Source: Begonia masoniana (lineage: Eukaryota; Streptophyta; Magnoliopsida; Cucurbitales; Begoniaceae). From it: 64,000 bases of DNA. This document shows positions 12,376 to 22,346 of the stretch, piece after piece (within the stretch, counting starts at the first letter, position 1; the number at the start of each line of letters is the position of its first letter). The stretch lies in NCBI GenBank assembly GCA_022432975.1, contig CM039503.1, positions 49,207,259 to 49,271,258 of the forward strand, read 5' to 3'. The position numbers and the translations under genes are program-made. The notes under the pieces were generated by a model. It saw only the letters and a program-made list of their open reading frames with translations, did not search any database and had not been told where the DNA came from.

Positions 12376-13590
12376 ATGTCGAAGAAAAATTTGATGGAAA
12401 AGTCGAGTTCGCCATCAGATTCACTCAAGCGCCTCGTCGAGTTGGAAGAAGAAATACGGTATCTACAAGACATATCGGATAACATTCGATTCATAGAAGA
12501 ACGAATGAAGGAAATGTCTGAATTTCCTGCTGAAATAACGGCTACTCACAACAGAATAGACGCCATACCGATTCCAGAGCTGTCGGATCGGGTGGAGACT
12601 CTCGAATCCTAACAAGAAAAGGGAAAGGGAGTTGACACTGGAGAAAGTTACACAGGTGCAATAATCTGGGTCCTGGAGCGTGTTGATGAGATCGAGCTAG
12701 CTCATACCTGTTTGTTAGAAACTGTGTCTCAAGTGACCATGGACTTCAGAACAATGTTTGATTCTCTCAGGGCCAAGATTGCCGAGATCAACATTAAACT
12801 GAACCTTACTATGAGAGCCATGGGGAGTCAAACCCATGCTACTACTGTTGCTGAATTTAGTCGAGTGAAAATCCCTGAGCCAAAACCCTTTGGGGGAGCC
12901 CGGGATGCAAAAGAAATAGAGAATTTCATCTTCGACATGGAACAATATTTTAAGGCCACTAAAACAGATGATTATTCGATAGTGACCTTGGCCACAATGC
13001 ATCTTACTGGTGATGCAAAACTTTGGTAAAGATCGAAATATCATGATATCAGTATTGGCGAATGTGTGATTGATACTTGGGAAGAACTAAAAAGGCAATT
13101 GAAGGATCAATTCTTTCCATAAAATATTGAGTTCAACGCTCGTAGACTACTTCGAGAACTAAAGCAGACTGCAAGCATTCGTGAATATGTCATACAGTTT
13201 TCAGGAGTCATGCTGAATATTAGAGATATGATGGAAAAAGACAAGATCTTCACTTTCATCGAAGGTCTTAAACCGTGGGCCAGAACAAAATTGTATGAAC
13301 AAAGAGTGCAAAGTCTTTCAAGTGCACTTGCAGCTGCAGAGCGACTATTCGATTATAATATCGAGAACCCTGGGCCAAAGAAGAACACTCCCAGTAACTC
13401 AAACACCATCAAGTCCCAGAAACTGAACACAAGAACTGCTGAAAGGAAACCATTTGTCCCAAAAGAAGGCTACAAAGCACCAGGAAGTTCTAACAACCAA
13501 CGTCCAACAAATAGGCCTATGTCATGTTTTTTGTGCAAGGGACCCCATCGAGTAGCCGAGTGTCCGCATAGACCGGCCTTAACTGCCTTA
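12376..13590 (+). pseudogene. gag of the nested chromovirus
   Basis: An ATG at 12376 opens a coiled-coil N-terminus rich in Glu/Lys (LVELEEEIRYLQDI). The capsid (retrotransposon gag) domain lies around 12880-13330, with FIFDMEQYFKATKTDDYS and FTFIEGLKPWAR. A zinc knuckle CFLCKGPHRVAEC lies near 13524; its spacing C-X2-C-X3-H-X4-C is one residue shorter than the common form. Stops at about 12610, 13027 (after LW) and 13120-13122 (TAA in place of a probable CAA) break the frame. Confidence 0.82.
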
Positions 13591-14305
13591 CAAGCTTCGA
13601 TTCATGATGACAACTCAGTTAAGGAAGTTGTTGAAGAAGAATCCACTGAGCTTGCTGAAGTTGGGACCATGACTTTCTTGTCAGCTGTACAACAACAGAT
13701 GGAGGAACTGAGGAAAATCCCAGATAAAGGTCTCATGTATGTGGAGTCATTTATCAATAACAAATCTACTAAGAGTATGATGATAGACTCGGGAGCTACT
13801 CATAACTTCATTACGGAGAAGGAAGCTCACCGTCTTGGTTTGAAGCTAGAAAAAATGATGGCAGGATGAAAACAGTGAATGCAAAAGCGATGCCGGTACT
13901 CGGGATTGTAAGGAGAATCCGGTTAAAACTCAGCTCATGGACAGGACTCATTGACTTCATCTAGCACGGATGGATGACTTTGATACTATCTTGGGGATGG
14001 AGTTCTTGATGGAACATAAAGTCATCCCAATGCCCTCAGCGAAATGTTTAATAATCACCAGTAACAACCCAACCGTTGTTCCTGCGATTCTGAAACAACC
14101 AAATGTCATCAACACAAAGATGCTCTCTGCTATGCAATTCAAGAAAGGGCTGAAACACGATGATCCAACTTACATGGTCGTTCCATTGGAGTTAAGTACA
14201 AAAAAGGAGGAAGTAATACATCATGAAATCTCAAAAGTCCTAGAAGAGTTCAGGAGTACCATGCTACCTATGACGTTACCTCTAAGAATGGACATCGATC
14301 ATTAA
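13591..14305 (+). pseudogene. protease region of the nested chromovirus
   Basis: The catalytic motif MMIDSGATHNFI lies near 13780, in frame with the end of gag. A frameshift follows at about 13867. The second half continues with the DDFDTILGMEFL segment at 13973, typical of chromovirus proteases. The protein would cut the Gag-Pol polyprotein. Confidence 0.8.
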
Positions 14306-15100
14306 TTTGAACTGAACCAGGATCTAAACCTCCCGCGAAGGCCCCGTATAGAATGGCTCCATCAGAACTAGCAGAACTAAGGAGGCAATTAGACGAGCTA
14401 CTCGAGGCCGGATTCATCAAACCTGCTAAAGCACCTTTTGGAGCACCAGTGTTGTTTCAAAAGAAAAAAGATAGAAGTTTGTGAATGTGTATAGATTACC
14501 GGGTACTCAAAAAAGTCACAGTGCGCAACAAGTATCTCATTCCGCTTATCATTGACTTTTTTGATCAATTGTATAAGGCCAAGTACTTCACCAAGCTTGA
14601 TCTGTGATCAGGTTATTATCAAGTAAGGATTGCAGAAGGAGACAAACCAAGACAACATGCGTAACAAGGTATGGAGCCTTTGAATTCTTGGTGATGCCCT
14701 TCGGACTCACAAACACCCCTGCAACATTCTGCACCCTCATGAATCGAGTATTTCATGAATAACTTGACAAGTTTGTGGTGGTGTACCTTGATGGCATTGT
14801 GGTATACAGCGAGACGCTAGAAGAGCACAAGACGCATCTCCGTTTGGTTTTTGAAAAGCTAAGAGAAAACCAACTATATGTGAAGAAAGAAAAATGCTCT
14901 TTTGCTCAGGAGAGCATCGAATTCCTCGGCCACATTGTTGAACAAGGTCGTCTTCGCATGGCCCCGGATAAGATAAGTGCTGTCAAAAGTTGGAAGACCC
15001 CGACATCTGTCACCGAACTGCGTTCCTTCCTTGGGCTTGCCAATTATTACAAACACTTTGTGGAAGGATTTTCAAAGAGAGCCGCACCCCTAACGGAACT
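14306..15100 (+). pseudogene. reverse transcriptase of the nested chromovirus
   Basis: Segments include [15 protein letters not shown] near 14345, [29 protein letters not shown] and [14 protein letters not shown], then KCSFAQESIEFLGHIV near 14900. The active-site box reads YLDG (14784-14795) instead of Y-[LV]-D-D, so one catalytic aspartate is lost. TGA codons interrupt the frame at 14605-14607 (family: Trp in LDLWSGYYQ) and near 14482 (family: Arg in SLRMC). Confidence 0.85.
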
Positions 15101-15641
15101 CTTAAAGAAAGGAGTTCCTTGGGAGTGGAACTCCGAATGTCAAAAATCTTTTGCTGACTTGAAAGCAGCTATGATACAAGAGCCTGTACTTGCACTACCA
15201 GATGTCACTCAGCCATTTGAAGTGGAAACCAATGCCTCAGATTTTGCTTTAGGAGAAGCCCTTATGCAAAATGGTCATCCTGTTGCCTTCGAAAGTTGCA
15301 AGTTAAAGGAGGCAGAGAGAAAATACATTGCTTCCGAGAAAGAAATGCTGGTCGTAGTACATTGTCTATGCATGTGGAGACAGTATTTACTTGGGTCGAA
15401 GTTCGTCATGAAAATAGACAACAACTCAATCTGTCACTTCTTTGAACAACCAAAACTCTCAGCCAAGCAAGCGCGCTGGCACAAATTCATTTTAGAGTTT
15501 GATTTTAACTTCGAACACAAGTCAGGCCAGAGCAATCGAGTAGCTGATGCATTAAGTCGGAAGGCCGAATGCGCAAGTCTATGTTATCTATCTCAACTTC
15601 AAGCAAGTAAAGTTAATGGATCATTGAAAGATTGCATTTGA
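15101..15641 (+). pseudogene. RNase H of the nested chromovirus
   Basis: In the same open frame as the end of RT. FEVETNASDFALGEALMQNG carries Asn where the first catalytic Asp is normal (ETDASD). The conserved YIASEKEMLVVVHCL, WRQYLLGSKFV and SGQSNRVADALSRK follow. The frame ends with TGA at 15639. Confidence 0.85.
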
Positions 15642-16846
15642 GATAATCTCCAAAATGACCCCGGAGTTCAAGCTGTCACACAACATGTGAAGGAAGGAAA
15701 TACTCGGCAATTCTGGATTGAAGATGACTTACTCTTCACCAAGGGAAACCGTTTGTATGTGCCCCGAAGCAATAATTTAAGGCTTACCCTTCTGCAAGAA
15801 TGCCACGATACCCTATGGGCCGGTCATGCCGAGAGGCAGCGTACCTATGCTCTCTTGAAAAAAGGATATTACTAGCCGCAACTGAAGGTTGACGTTATGC
15901 AGTACACTAAAACTTGTCTTGTGTGCCAACAAAATAAAGTTGAAGAAACAAAATTACTGGACTACTAGAACCATTGCTCGTACCAAAAATGCTTTGGGAG
16001 AGTGTTTCCTTGGATTTCATCACCAATTTGCCATCTGCTAACGACTATGAGGTGATACTGGTGATCGTCGATAGGTTTTCTAAGTATGCCACATTCATTG
16101 CAGCCCCGAAGCACTGCCCCGCAGAGACGACTGCCCAACTCTTCTTCAAACATATTGTGAAGTTGTGGAGAATTTCTCAAAGCATTGTCAGTGACCGAGA
16201 TCCTCGATTCACAGGGTCTTTTTGGGTCGAACTGTTCCATTTGCTCGGATCAAGTCTCAATATATCTTCCAGTTACCATCCTCAAACAGACAGCCAGACA
16301 GAACGCTTCAACAGCTCACTTGAGGAATATCTGAGCCACTTCATCAATATCAATCAAAAGAATTGGCCCAGTTTACTCGACGTAGCACAATTCTGTTTCA
16401 ACTGTCATAAGAGTTCTTCGACGGGGATGAGTCCGTTCGAAATAGTCTGCGGGAGGCAACCCATCATGCCTCACACGTTGGAGCAGCCATATTTGGGGAA
16501 CAGTCCAAAAGAGTACAACTTCTCCAAAGAATGGAAGCAAAATACAAAAATAGCTCGCGCTTACTTAGAACGTGCCTCTAAACATATGAAGAAGTGGGTG
16601 GATAAGAAGCGGCGACCAATGGAGTTCAAGGCTAGAGACTTGTGCTAGTTAAGTTGTTACCTAAACAACTTCGTTTTAGGGGAAAGAAGGACAGGCGACT
16701 CGTCAGAAAATATGAAGGCCCTATTGAAGTCATGGAGAAAGTCGAAAGAGCCTCTTACAGAGTTAATCTTTCAGCGTGGCTCAGAATTCACTCTGTCATC
16801 CATGTCAAGAATTTAAAGCCCTATCATGCAGACGACGAAGACGAAG
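15642..16846 (+). pseudogene. integrase of the nested chromovirus, N-terminal and core
   Basis: The zinc-binding end starts near 15790 (HDTLWAGHAERQRTYALLKK). It runs through a stop at 15873 and then TCLVCQQNK near 15912. The catalytic core contains VDRFSKYATF, SDRDPRFTG and QTERFNSSLEEYL, giving the D, D and E of the DDE triad. A frame change near 16645 leads to the GPIEVMEKV and IHSVIHVKNLKPYH segments typical of the C-terminal domain. The frame is cut at 16846 by a reverse-oriented solo LTR; the chromodomain lies beyond it. Confidence 0.87.
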
Positions 16847-19575
16847 TGTGATGACCCCGACCCCACGTCGGTGCTGCCACGACCTGTATTGTGCGTGCAT
16901 ACATACGTACATGTGTATTAACCTCGCCCGTTCTCACTTAAATTTTTTTCTTTTCTTTCTTTGCATTTTTCATTTCCTTTTCTTTTCATTCGTTTATTTA
17001 TTAGAGAACGGACTCGGGCTTCCAATCCATATCTAGACATTTGGGCTCTAGCTTAACCATAAGTTCGTCAACATCTAAATCACTAAAACGGGGTTAAGAC
17101 CATTTTTTGGTAAAATGTTGATTCGGTTTTTGGGTCCCTAAAATCCTTTAAAATACTTGGGAATCGTTCGTAAAATACATTAAAAAGGTATCGTAAAAGG
17201 TCAGGTTAAAACGTGTTTCGAAAAGTCAATTTTAAAAAAAAAAACACGTTGGGGTTCAAATGTGACGCCGATCGATCGGGACCAAAGGCAGATTGATCGG
17301 GCCCTCTCTGGATTTCGATTTAAAAATGATCTTCAACGCCGATCGATCAGGAAATGAGGTCGATCGATCAGGCCCTCTTTGGTGTCCGACTTAAAACATC
17401 TATAGACCCCGATCGATCGGCGCTTGGGCACGATCGATCGGGAGGGCACATTTTGGACGCGCGCACAGCATGCCCAACGCGCGCCTCGCCCGCACCCTCT
17501 CGCCCCTTTTCCTACCACTTTGCCATTTTTCCTCAATTTTTCACCCAATACACACTTTAATTTCCATCATCAACACATCCATCAACAATCCAATTAAATT
17601 ACATCTCCCAAAACCCGAACATTCAACCTAAATCCTCCAATCCCGACACAAACTTCGATTTCAACTTAAAACTACAAACCTATTATCCAATCACCAAAAC
17701 TCATCCAAAATCTATTCTATTTCATCAATACGTCCCAAAATCACCAATATTCACCCAAATACACATCAACATCAATATCCTATCTATTTTCATCAAAACC
17801 TTCCATACATAGTGGAAGCTATCAAAATGAAATCATCAAAACATTAATTTCAACCTATCCAGATACCAAACATCCTAATATATCTTTCCATACATTTCAT
17901 CAAATAATCCCAAAACATATAACCTATGCTCCCCACGGGTCGTGCTCGCGTCGACTACGCTGGTCGCTCCCACAAACATCCTTCCTCAAGCTGCAGGCTC
18001 GTCAGGTGGAGGGACATCTTCCTCACCTTGCTCGTAGTCACCTACACCATAAGGACACCTATGAGATAAAAATCTCAGCAAGTTCTATGTAAATGTATAT
18101 GCATGATCATGTATGCAATGAAAGCCATCCATGTCATTTCATTTATCAGTACGTGTCAGTCTACGGTTATCGGAAATGCTCGACAAATGGATAGGGCACG
18201 TCAAGCGGTTAGACAGCCCACACCATCTGAAGGGAGGAAAACCCGCTCACCACGGAACGCCAGGTCTGAACCTCATTCCCGATAACCTCATGCCATGGTT
18301 GTTTACTGTGATACTTTACTTGCCTTTACATGCATGTTCTTTTCATGAAATCCATGCGTAAATTCATTTTAATGTCATTTTAAAAACCGTGATGCATGAG
18401 CAATTCAATGAACGATAAAGCATACATGACGAGCATACCATCAAAACCTCACAAATACTATCAAGGCATTACAATACTTAACCTATAAAATAACCAAATC
18501 CTAACTACCCAACCAAAGCAATTAAACAAACAATGCACCAAACAATCCTCAACACGATTTCCGACTTATGGTGTAGGCCAATTGGCCACAGTAGATCACG
18601 AGAACTTACTTCTCGTCCCGTGCACACCGAGCTCCTCGTCTCAAACTTGGTCACCTAAATCAATCCATAGCGTCCTTTGTTAAAACCGAGTTTAAACGTA
18701 AAGTTTCATAAATTTACGAAACTCCTAACTAAAGAGAATTTCCTAAAACTCTAATAAATCTCTCTCGGGCAATTCATCGAGCAACTTATGCTCACAAATA
18801 ACAATCCTCCATTAATGAAGGTTTTCCAAAGCTCCATACCCGACTTTCAATCAAATGCAAAATACACTCAAACGTTTCACCTAATAACGTTCAATGATCA
18901 CCAATAAAGCAATAACTAACCATTCCTAACCTAACCCGGTTGTTTTCAACGAAATTCGACAAAACCCTAACAATTTACAATGCTAGAAATCGAGAATAAC
19001 GGCCAGAAAACTATAGATTCTTACTTAGAATCGCGAGGGGGAGAGAAGACGTGAAGAGAACTCGAAGATTGAAGGAGAAATCGTTTAAGCAAAAAGGGGA
19101 AGAACCGTGGAGGAGAAGCGTCGCCGTTGGAGAGAAAGGAGAGGGAGAGAAAAACGTTTAAGTGTTGAGGGAAAAGGGGTATGGGTTTTAATTAAAATTG
19201 GTTTGGCAATTTACATATTTGCCCTTCGGTTTAACTCTCCGTTCAACCTATTGTTCGACTATCGGTTCGGTTCCTCTAAAATTTTCTTATTTCACCAATT
19301 ATTCCAACTTATTCTTAGGGCTCTAATAAAACCTTCCGATCGACAAACAGATTTATTTTACTATTTCTACGAATTAAATCTCTATAGGGTCAAAACCTGA
19401 AACTTAAGCATTATATTTCGGTTCGACTTCCATAAATTCCCATAATTCTCCTAAAATTCGTATTAATTACAAGGACTCCATTAAAACTCTCGGTTTGCAA
19501 AATGGGCATATTTCAATTATTTATGAAATTTCCATTGTGCACACGATTCAAAAACCCGTAAAACCGGGTGTTACA
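16847..19575 (-). mobile_element. solo LTR, gypsy type, reverse orientation, splitting integrase from its chromodomain
   Basis: The 2,729-bp segment reads TGTAACACCCGG to GGTCATCACA on the minus strand. It has a perfect duplication CGAAG at 16842-16846 and 19576-19580. Removing it joins the acidic linker (DEDE) to the ERNDITRP segment in frame. On the minus strand it carries the shared LTR core: AAGTAAGTTCTCGTGATC near 18610, GGCCAATTGGCC at 18576-18587, a GGTTCAGACCTGGCG block near 18265 and GGTGTAGGTGACTACG near 18045. No coding domain is present. Confidence 0.92.
17262..17445. repeat. GATCGATC array, three units
   Basis: Three units of about 70 bp, each with two GATCGATC-type sites about 20 bp apart: near 17267/17292, 17341/17363 and 17410/17431. 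One site in the first unit is degenerate (GATTGATC). The sites are self-complementary and each pair could form a short hairpin. They lie inside the reverse-oriented solo LTR. Confidence 0.8.
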
Positions 19576-19580
19576 CGAAG

Positions 19581-19804
19581 AGAGGAACGACATCACCAGA
19601 CCAAATATCTCTACCAACAACAAAAAGAAGAAAGAAGTTGAAGAAGTCCTTGCAGAGCGGAACGTCAACATAGGTCGACGACAGTACCACGAGTATCTAA
19701 TCAGATGGAAGGGACTTGGAGACGATGAGGTATCTTGGGAGAAGCAAGAAGATTTGGAAGACTCAACAAAGATGATCGAAGAATTCAAGCAGAAGCAGAG
19801 TTGA
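19581..19804 (+). pseudogene. chromodomain end of the nested chromovirus integrase
   Basis: The frame holds EVEEVLAERNVNIGRRQYHE, then YLIRWKGLGDDEVSWEKQED. The conserved aromatic cage positions (Y, W and the W of SWE) and the terminal helix are present. In chromoviruses this domain guides integration by reading histone marks, often H3K9 methylation. It would be continuous with the integrase at 16846 but for the 2.7-kb LTR between them. Confidence 0.9.
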
Positions 19805-19822
19805 CGAGGACGTCAACAACTC

Positions 19823-19835
19823 AAATAGGGGAGAA
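19823..19835 (+). other. polypurine tract of the nested chromovirus
   Basis: AAATAGGGGAGAA lies directly before the 3' LTR at 19836. Confidence 0.78.
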
Positions 19836-20293
19836 TGTCAAGGTCCAGGCTTGTCCAAGGCATGTTGCCTATAACCGCCCATACTGTTAGGTAGACTTAT
19901 TTCCTTTTTAAGTACTTCAGTTGTATTTATTTTCCTTTTATATCTCAAGAGTGACTCCTTGCCACTATAGCATGTATACTACTGCTGTAGTGGAGATGGT
20001 CCAGATTGCTCTTTAGGGAGAGAAACATGACTGCACGTAGACCCCCTACCCACCGATGTAATTTGCTGCCAATCAATGAATAAGCTTTTACACACTCTCT
20101 CTTTATGCCTACTATGCTCAATGATGCTCTTTTCGGTTAATCTCGCTTACTCGTTGCTTACTCGTTAGACACAAGCTCGCTCTAACGAAGTGGGCTCTCG
20201 GTGCCGTTGGCACGCTCGTTGGCTGACCCAGGACAAGTGTGATATTGGGTGCTGCACGGTCTCGTTATGCCCCTTGAAAGTAGGACAGTGATA
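19836..20293 (+). repeat. 3' LTR of the nested chromovirus
   Basis: Matches 11875-12334. Begins TGTCAAGGTCCAGG; the right end reads GTGATA where the 5' copy has GTGACA, a C-to-T change at the terminus. Confidence 0.9.
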
Positions 20294-20862
20294 TTCTCAT
20301 TTACATTGATTTACTGAGCCTTTAGCTCATAGATGTCTCTGTGGTGTAGGTGAAATAGAAGATCAAGGTGAGGATTTAGTACCTTGACCTGACGAGTGAC
20401 GCGGTTGATGGAGGATGACGCTGGTGGTGTGCTTGGGAATGTCAGAGCGAAATTGACCTGTGGGTGATGTATTGGTATTTTGGGGTGATGTGTTGGTATT
20501 TTGGGGTGATGTATGAGTATTTTTGGTATGTATAGACTTTTGGGTGGTGATTAGGCCTATAGATGTAAGTTAGAAACTTGTAAAGTATTTTAAAACGTTT
20601 TTAATGTTTTGATAAAAAAGTTAGGAATTTAGTGGAAAGTTTTATGTTTATGCTTAATGGATAGTTTGGACGGGTGATTTTTGGCTTGATGATAAATATA
20701 GGGTTATGCCACCCTGTTTTATGCACAAATGTTTTTCGCTGCTAATGTTTAATAATTTAAATAATGTCACTCGAGAAAAATGAATAAAGTTAAAGTCAGA
20801 AAGTAGAAAAAAAATTATATGATAAAAGACAAGTCATGGGGGGACACACAAGGGTCGCCGCA
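20294..20862 (+). repeat. 3' LTR of the outer gypsy element, second part
   Basis: Continues the LTR interrupted at 11874, parallel to about 1124-1694 of the 5' LTR. It ends CGCCGCA at 20862. From 20863 the sequence is copia coding DNA on the minus strand. Confidence 0.88.
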
Positions 20863-22346
20863 AATAGGATCAATAAAGCCTTGAGGTTGAGTCATGTAAA
20901 CTTCTCCTAGAAGATCCTCATGAAGAAACACATTCTGAACATCTAACAGTTCGATAATCCAATGCCGAGAAGTTGCAATACTCAAAAGAAGTCAGATGGT
21001 TGTCAGTTTGATAACAGGGCTGAACTTTTCATGGAAGTCTAGTCCCTGAGTTTGTTGGAAACCTTTGGCGACCAGGCGAGCCTTGAACCTGTCAATTGAT
21101 CCATCTGGACGAAGCTTGATCCGGTATACTGACTTGGACCCAATTACACGAGAGTAATGAGGTTTTGAAACGAAGGACCATATACCTTGAGATTCAAGGG
21201 CATCAAACTCAATTTGCATAACAGAACGCCATTCAGTAAGGTGAGAAGCTTCTCTGTAAGATGAAGGTTCACACGGAGTGTCACCGACAACATTGAAGAA
21301 GAAACGTGGTTTGAAGATGCCAGACTTGGACCGTGTGACCATAGGATGCTCGTTCACAGTGGTTTGTTATGGCAAGCGCTCGATTTTGTCAGACACAGAG
21401 GAAAGGGATATAGAAGAAGGAGATGGAAAAGAAGAGATCGGGATAGATGGGAGAATCGGTTCAATGGAAGAAGAAATAGAAGGAGACGGAAAGTGATGAA
21501 AGTTTGGAGTGGTAGGTGAGAGTGGCAGGGAGGTGATGATGGGGATGTCGGTAGGGGGAGTAGTGGTGGCAGAGATGGAGAAAAACGGAACACGAGCTCA
21601 TTGAAAACTACATGTCTGGATATGTAAATTTGACCACTCGTTGGTTGAAGACATAAATACCCTTTATGATTACTGTTGTAACCAAGGAAAACACAGGGCT
21701 AGAACGGAATTGAAGTTTATAGGTGTTAAAGGGACGTAAAAAAGAAAAATATTGACAGCCAAAAATACGAAGATGAAGATAAAATGGAGTTTTGTGGTAT
21801 AGTGTTTGGAATGGAGATTTGTTTAATAAAACTTTGGATGGGAGCCGATTAATTGAGTAGACGGCTGTAACAAAGGCGAAGGGCCAATATTTTAAAGGCA
21901 TGGATGCATGAGCAAGGAGGGTTAAACCAGTTTCAATGATATGTCGGTTTTTTCGTTCGACTCGCCTATTTTGTTGTGGTGTATAAGGACAATAAATTTC
22001 ATGGATAATACCTTGAGAAGTAAAATAAGTTGATAAAGATCAGAATTTACCACCCCAATTCGATCTTACACGTTTACTGGTGCCATTGAACTGAGCTTGA
22101 ATCATTTTTTGAAATATGAGGAATGTGTGATAAGTTTCATCTTTAGATGTCAGGGGATAAAACCAAGTAAATCTGAAAAAATCGTCAATAAAAATTAAAA
22201 AATATTTGACACCGGTGATGGAAGAAACTGGAGAAGGACGCCAAAGATTTGTATGAATTAATTCAAAGGGAACAGTAGCATGAGAACGAGAAAAAATAAA
22301 TAATAAACGACGAGATTTAGCCAATTGACAAAAAGAACAGAAATCT
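20863..22346 (-). pseudogene. older copia element: integrase core, integrase tail and first part of RT
   Basis: Read on the minus strand from 22346 down: CQLAKS, then an integrase core (FELIHTNLW, YFLIFIDDFFRFTWFYPL, KRVRSNWGGKF near 22040; the second motif is normally SDNGGEF). The tail with INRLPSKVLLNKSPF lies near 21840. A proline/serine-rich spacer follows, then RT start motifs ([36 protein letters not shown]). RT ends abruptly at 20863 after a QPQGFIDP-like stretch, where the outer gypsy element is inserted. The rest of RT and RNase H should lie left of the window. Frameshifts are present. Confidence 0.82.

Larger units (their letters stand above)
11875..20293 (+). mobile_element. nested Ty3/gypsy chromovirus with C-terminal chromodomain, Galadriel-like
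   Basis: LTRs of about 460 bp (11875-12334, 19836-20293), both opening TGTCAAGGTCC, flank an internal region with primer site, gag with one zinc knuckle, protease, RT, RNase H, integrase and a chromodomain. The knuckle type (CFLCKGPHRVAEC) and the full chromodomain suggest the Galadriel lineage of chromoviruses; this is from memory of the family. It sits inside the outer element's 3' LTR. No target duplication is visible: six bases (CATGCA) present in the intact LTR are missing at the right junction, so a small deletion is likely. Confidence 0.85.
1..20862 (+). mobile_element. Ty3/gypsy LTR retrotransposon, Tekay-like, 5' end outside the window
   Basis: A full but degenerate gypsy element: partial 5' LTR (1-1694), initiator-tRNA-Met primer site (1700-1711), gag, protease, RT, RNase H, integrase, polypurine tract (10371-10383) and 3' LTR (10384-11874 plus 20294-20862). 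The order PR-RT-RH-INT defines Ty3/gypsy. The integrase tail around 10075-10270 ends in a short chromodomain-like segment (motif PLVKVLW), which I associate with the Tekay/Del lineage. It is interrupted by a solo gypsy-type LTR, a solo copia-type LTR and a complete chromodomain gypsy element. It inserted into the RT region of an older minus-strand copia element, whose coding sequence resumes at 20863. Lineage assignment is inference. Confidence 0.85.

Noticed and set aside
17333..17560. Open frames on both strands over the GATCGATC array
   Set aside because: They result from the self-complementary repeat, which is open on both strands. They lie inside a solo LTR.
19581..19804. Apparent stand-alone chromodomain gene
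   Set aside because: Frame, position before a polypurine tract and LTR, and the CGAAG duplication show that it is the detached end of the chromovirus integrase.
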